A DNA stretch of 64,000 nucleotides. It comes from Streptomyces sp. Y2F8-2. GTDB taxonomy: Bacteria > Actinomycetota > Actinomycetes > Streptomycetales > Streptomycetaceae. The notes under the pieces are model-generated. The model had not been told where the DNA came from, made no database searches, and worked only from the letters and a program-made list of their open reading frames with translations. The stretch lies in the NCBI RefSeq assembly GCF_014905555.1, contig NZ_BNGS01000005.1, forward strand, positions 620,001 through 684,000, written 5' to 3'. The translations under genes and the position numbers were made by a program. Positions 62,551 through 64,000 of the stretch are shown one piece after another (within the stretch, counting starts at the first letter, position 1; every line of letters begins with the position of its first letter).

Positions 62551-63291
62551 TCAGCCGAGCGCCTCGCGCAGCAGGCCGGTGATCCGGTCGAGGTGTTCGA
62601 CCAGGTAGAAGTGACCGCCGTCGAAGACCTGCAACTCGAACGGTCCGGTGGTGTACCGCGACCAGCGGCCGGCCTCCGCCGGGGTCACTTTGGGGTCCTT
62701 GTCGCCGGTCAGCGCGACCACGGGAACCGACAGCGGCGGGCCCGGACGGTAGCGGTAGGTCTCCACCGCCTTGTAGTCGCCGCGGATCGCGGGCAGGGCC
62801 AGTCGGAGCAATTCGTCGTCGGGCATGGGGAGTTCGCTGCCGGCGAGGAGTTTGACGGCCTTCAGGAGGGCGTCGTCGCCGAGCAGGTGCACCGACTCCT
62901 GCCGCTGGTCCGCGGGCGCCCTGCGGCCGGAGACGAACAGCCGCAGCGGCTCGATCCCCCGGCTCTGAAGCCTCCGGGCCGTCTCGAAGGCGAGGACGGC
63001 TCCGAGGCTGTGTCCGAACAGTGCCGTCGGGCGGTCCGTCCACGGCAGCAGTTCGGCGGCGACCAGGTCGGCCAGGGCGTCCATGTCGTCGACACATCTC
63101 TCGCCGCGTCGGTCCTGCCGTCCGGGGTACTGGACGGCGAGCACGTCCACGGTGGGCGAGAGCGCGCGGGAGAAGGGGAAGAAGAAGCTCGCGGAACCTC
63201 CCGCGTGGGGCAGCAGGACCAGGCGGCCGGCGGCCGCGGGTGCCGGGTGGAAACGCCGGATCCAGGAACTGGGTGGTGCCTGGGTGGGCAT
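62551..63291 (-). CDS. Type II thioesterase
   Basis: A 246-residue alpha/beta-hydrolase. Nucleophile S95 lies in LFGHSLGAV, the oxyanion segment is LVLLPHAGGSASFFFPFS, and the catalytic acid and His are in ALTGDKDPKVTP and DGGHFYLVEH. Stand-alone thioesterases of this kind free stalled carrier proteins in polyketide and nonribosomal peptide assembly lines. It lies between ccr and the reductase-domain gene on one strand. Confidence 0.93.
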   Translation of the reverse strand: MPTQAPPSSWIRRFHPAPAAAGRLVLLPHAGGSASFFFPFSRALSPTVDVLAVQYPGRQDRRGERCVDDMDALADLVAAELLPWTDRPTALFGHSLGAVLAFETARRLQSRGIEPLRLFVSGRRAPADQRQESVHLLGDDALLKAVKLLAGSELPMPDDELLRLALPAIRGDYKAVETYRYRPGPPLSVPVVALTGDKDPKVTPAEAGRWSRYTTGPFELQVFDGGHFYLVEHLDRITGLLREALG

Positions 63292-63363
63292 GCGGTGACC
63301 TTGGCCTTTCGAGGACGTCGTCGGTCGGCGGTGGGAGCGGATCTGCGGTTCTCTGACGTGGTG

Positions 63364-64000
63364 TCAGTCCTGGCGAGGCGGCTCGAAGTAGCCCGCTTGG
63401 GTGAAGAAGTCCACGTGTTTGGCGAACAGTTCGCGGTTCGCGGGCGGGCAGGTGATCCCGCTGCCCTCCAGTGCCGCGGCCGTCTCGCTGTCGTCGACGG
63501 GCGGGTAGAAGGCGTCCGGCTGAGCGGCCATGACCTCGAAGGCGTCCAGCAACGGCAGCAGGGCGTTGTCCGGGTCGCCGGTCACCAGGTCGCGCCAGGT
63601 CGCCCAGTCCCGGACGGGCAGTTCGTAGCCGCGGAACCGCAGTTCCTCGAGCATCTCCGCGAGCGTCAGGCCGGAGTGGTTGCAGACGTGGAACGTGCCG
63701 CCCGCGGCGTCGGGCTGCCGGGACAGGTGCAGGATCGCCGCGCTGGTGTATCCGACGGGCATCAGCCGGAAGGTGACCGGGATGTCGCCGGGTACGGCGC
63801 CTGCCTGCAGCATGCCCTTCAGGCTGAGCCAGACGAAGTCACGGGTCTGGCACGCGCCCGTCGACGCGTCGCCGGCGATCAGGTCGACCCGGTAGACGGA
63901 GACCGGAAGGCCCCGGTCCCGCGCCAGGCCGACGATCTGTTCGGCGACCCACTTGCTCTGTGTGTAGCCGGTGGGCAGCGTCTCACCGGGGCCGGTCGGG
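63364..64000 (-). CDS. Thioester reductase domain, C-terminus of a PKS/NRPS-type protein, 5' part outside window
   Basis: The visible 211 residues are the C-terminal part of an extended-SDR reductase domain. They show the catalytic TGYTQSKWVAEQIVGLARDRG (Y and K), YRVDLIAGDASTGACQTRDF and FHVCNHSGLTLAEM, then a short end (TQAGYFEPP). Such domains end megasynthases or stand alone and release the product as an aldehyde or alcohol by NADPH reduction. The protein continues past the window edge, so whether it is a full synthase cannot be seen. Confidence 0.85.
   Translation of the reverse strand, partial: PTGPGETLPTGYTQSKWVAEQIVGLARDRGLPVSVYRVDLIAGDASTGACQTRDFVWLSLKGMLQAGAVPGDIPVTFRLMPVGYTSAAILHLSRQPDAAGGTFHVCNHSGLTLAEMLEELRFRGYELPVRDWATWRDLVTGDPDNALLPLLDAFEVMAAQPDAFYPPVDDSETAAALEGSGITCPPANRELFAKHVDFFTQAGYFEPPRQD

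Noticed and set aside
1..64000. Whole window searched by eye for tRNA genes, CRISPR arrays and insertion sequences
   Set aside because: No cloverleaf, regularly spaced repeats or transposase motifs were found; divergent examples could be missed without computation.

Overview
The window is chromosomal DNA of a high-GC actinomycete, almost certainly a Streptomyces. The evidence is strong G/C bias at third codon positions, frequent GTG starts, G-rich ribosome binding sites, twin-arginine secreted hydrolases with ricin-type lectin domains, GntR/LacI/TetR regulators and an intergenic inverted repeat of a kind common in this genus. No tRNA, rRNA, CRISPR array or intact insertion sequence was seen.

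Layout. (1) 1-8862: the end of a secreted or membrane-anchored protein, then a putative anti-phage island: DUF6308 protein, McrB-type NTPase with modified-base reader domains, McrC nuclease, a UvrD-like helicase with a RelE-like N-terminus, and a convergent N6-adenine methylase with its own HTH. (2) 9083-12333: a xylose-type sugar ABC transporter, with tandem repeats upstream. (3) 12919-17926: CPA1 antiporter, a membrane protein and a secreted GH97 enzyme. (4) 18387-25415: a complete tetronate (L-threonate/D-erythronate) catabolic operon, ltnD-otnK-otnC-MFS-otnI-denD-fadR type regulator, with a clear operator and a CRP-like site in front. (5) 25470-30929: ParA-like ATPase with small partner, a divergent TetR/membrane protein pair with two operators, aldo-keto reductase, ABM monooxygenase and MsrA. 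(6) 31028-38641: secreted GH18 chitinase and alginate-lyase-like protein, a DUF574 methyltransferase and an RNA-repair type 2H protein, lying among several broken genes. (7) 38715-42280: LysR regulator divergent from a PrpF-like isomerase and a DctA-type transporter, closed by a strong terminator. (8) 42387-61031: a polysaccharide locus of GH31, GH3, GH42, GH36, GH43, GH5-CBM46 and GH29 enzymes with two LacI regulators. Together these match the linkages of xyloglucan. It also carries remnants of a second GH29 and of a GH2 gene. (9) 61137-64000: crotonyl-CoA reductase, type II thioesterase and the C-terminal thioester reductase domain of a megasynthase, i.e. the edge of a polyketide/NRPS cluster that continues to the right.

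How the genes work together. The secreted GH5 and GH29 enzymes would cut and trim xyloglucan outside the cell. The leaderless GH31, GH3, GH42, GH36 and GH43 enzymes would finish oligosaccharides inside, which would need a transporter not encoded in the locus. Two LacI-type palindromes sit between the GH3 gene and the lacI-GH42-GH36 operon, and a different palindrome precedes the second lacI gene. One of the two LacI proteins has lost part of its DNA-binding domain. The tetronate operon would turn L-threonate and D-erythronate into dihydroxyacetone phosphate under a FadR-type repressor encoded as its last gene. Several short stretches hold decayed genes found only by joining reading frames, so this is accessory DNA with a history of gain and loss.
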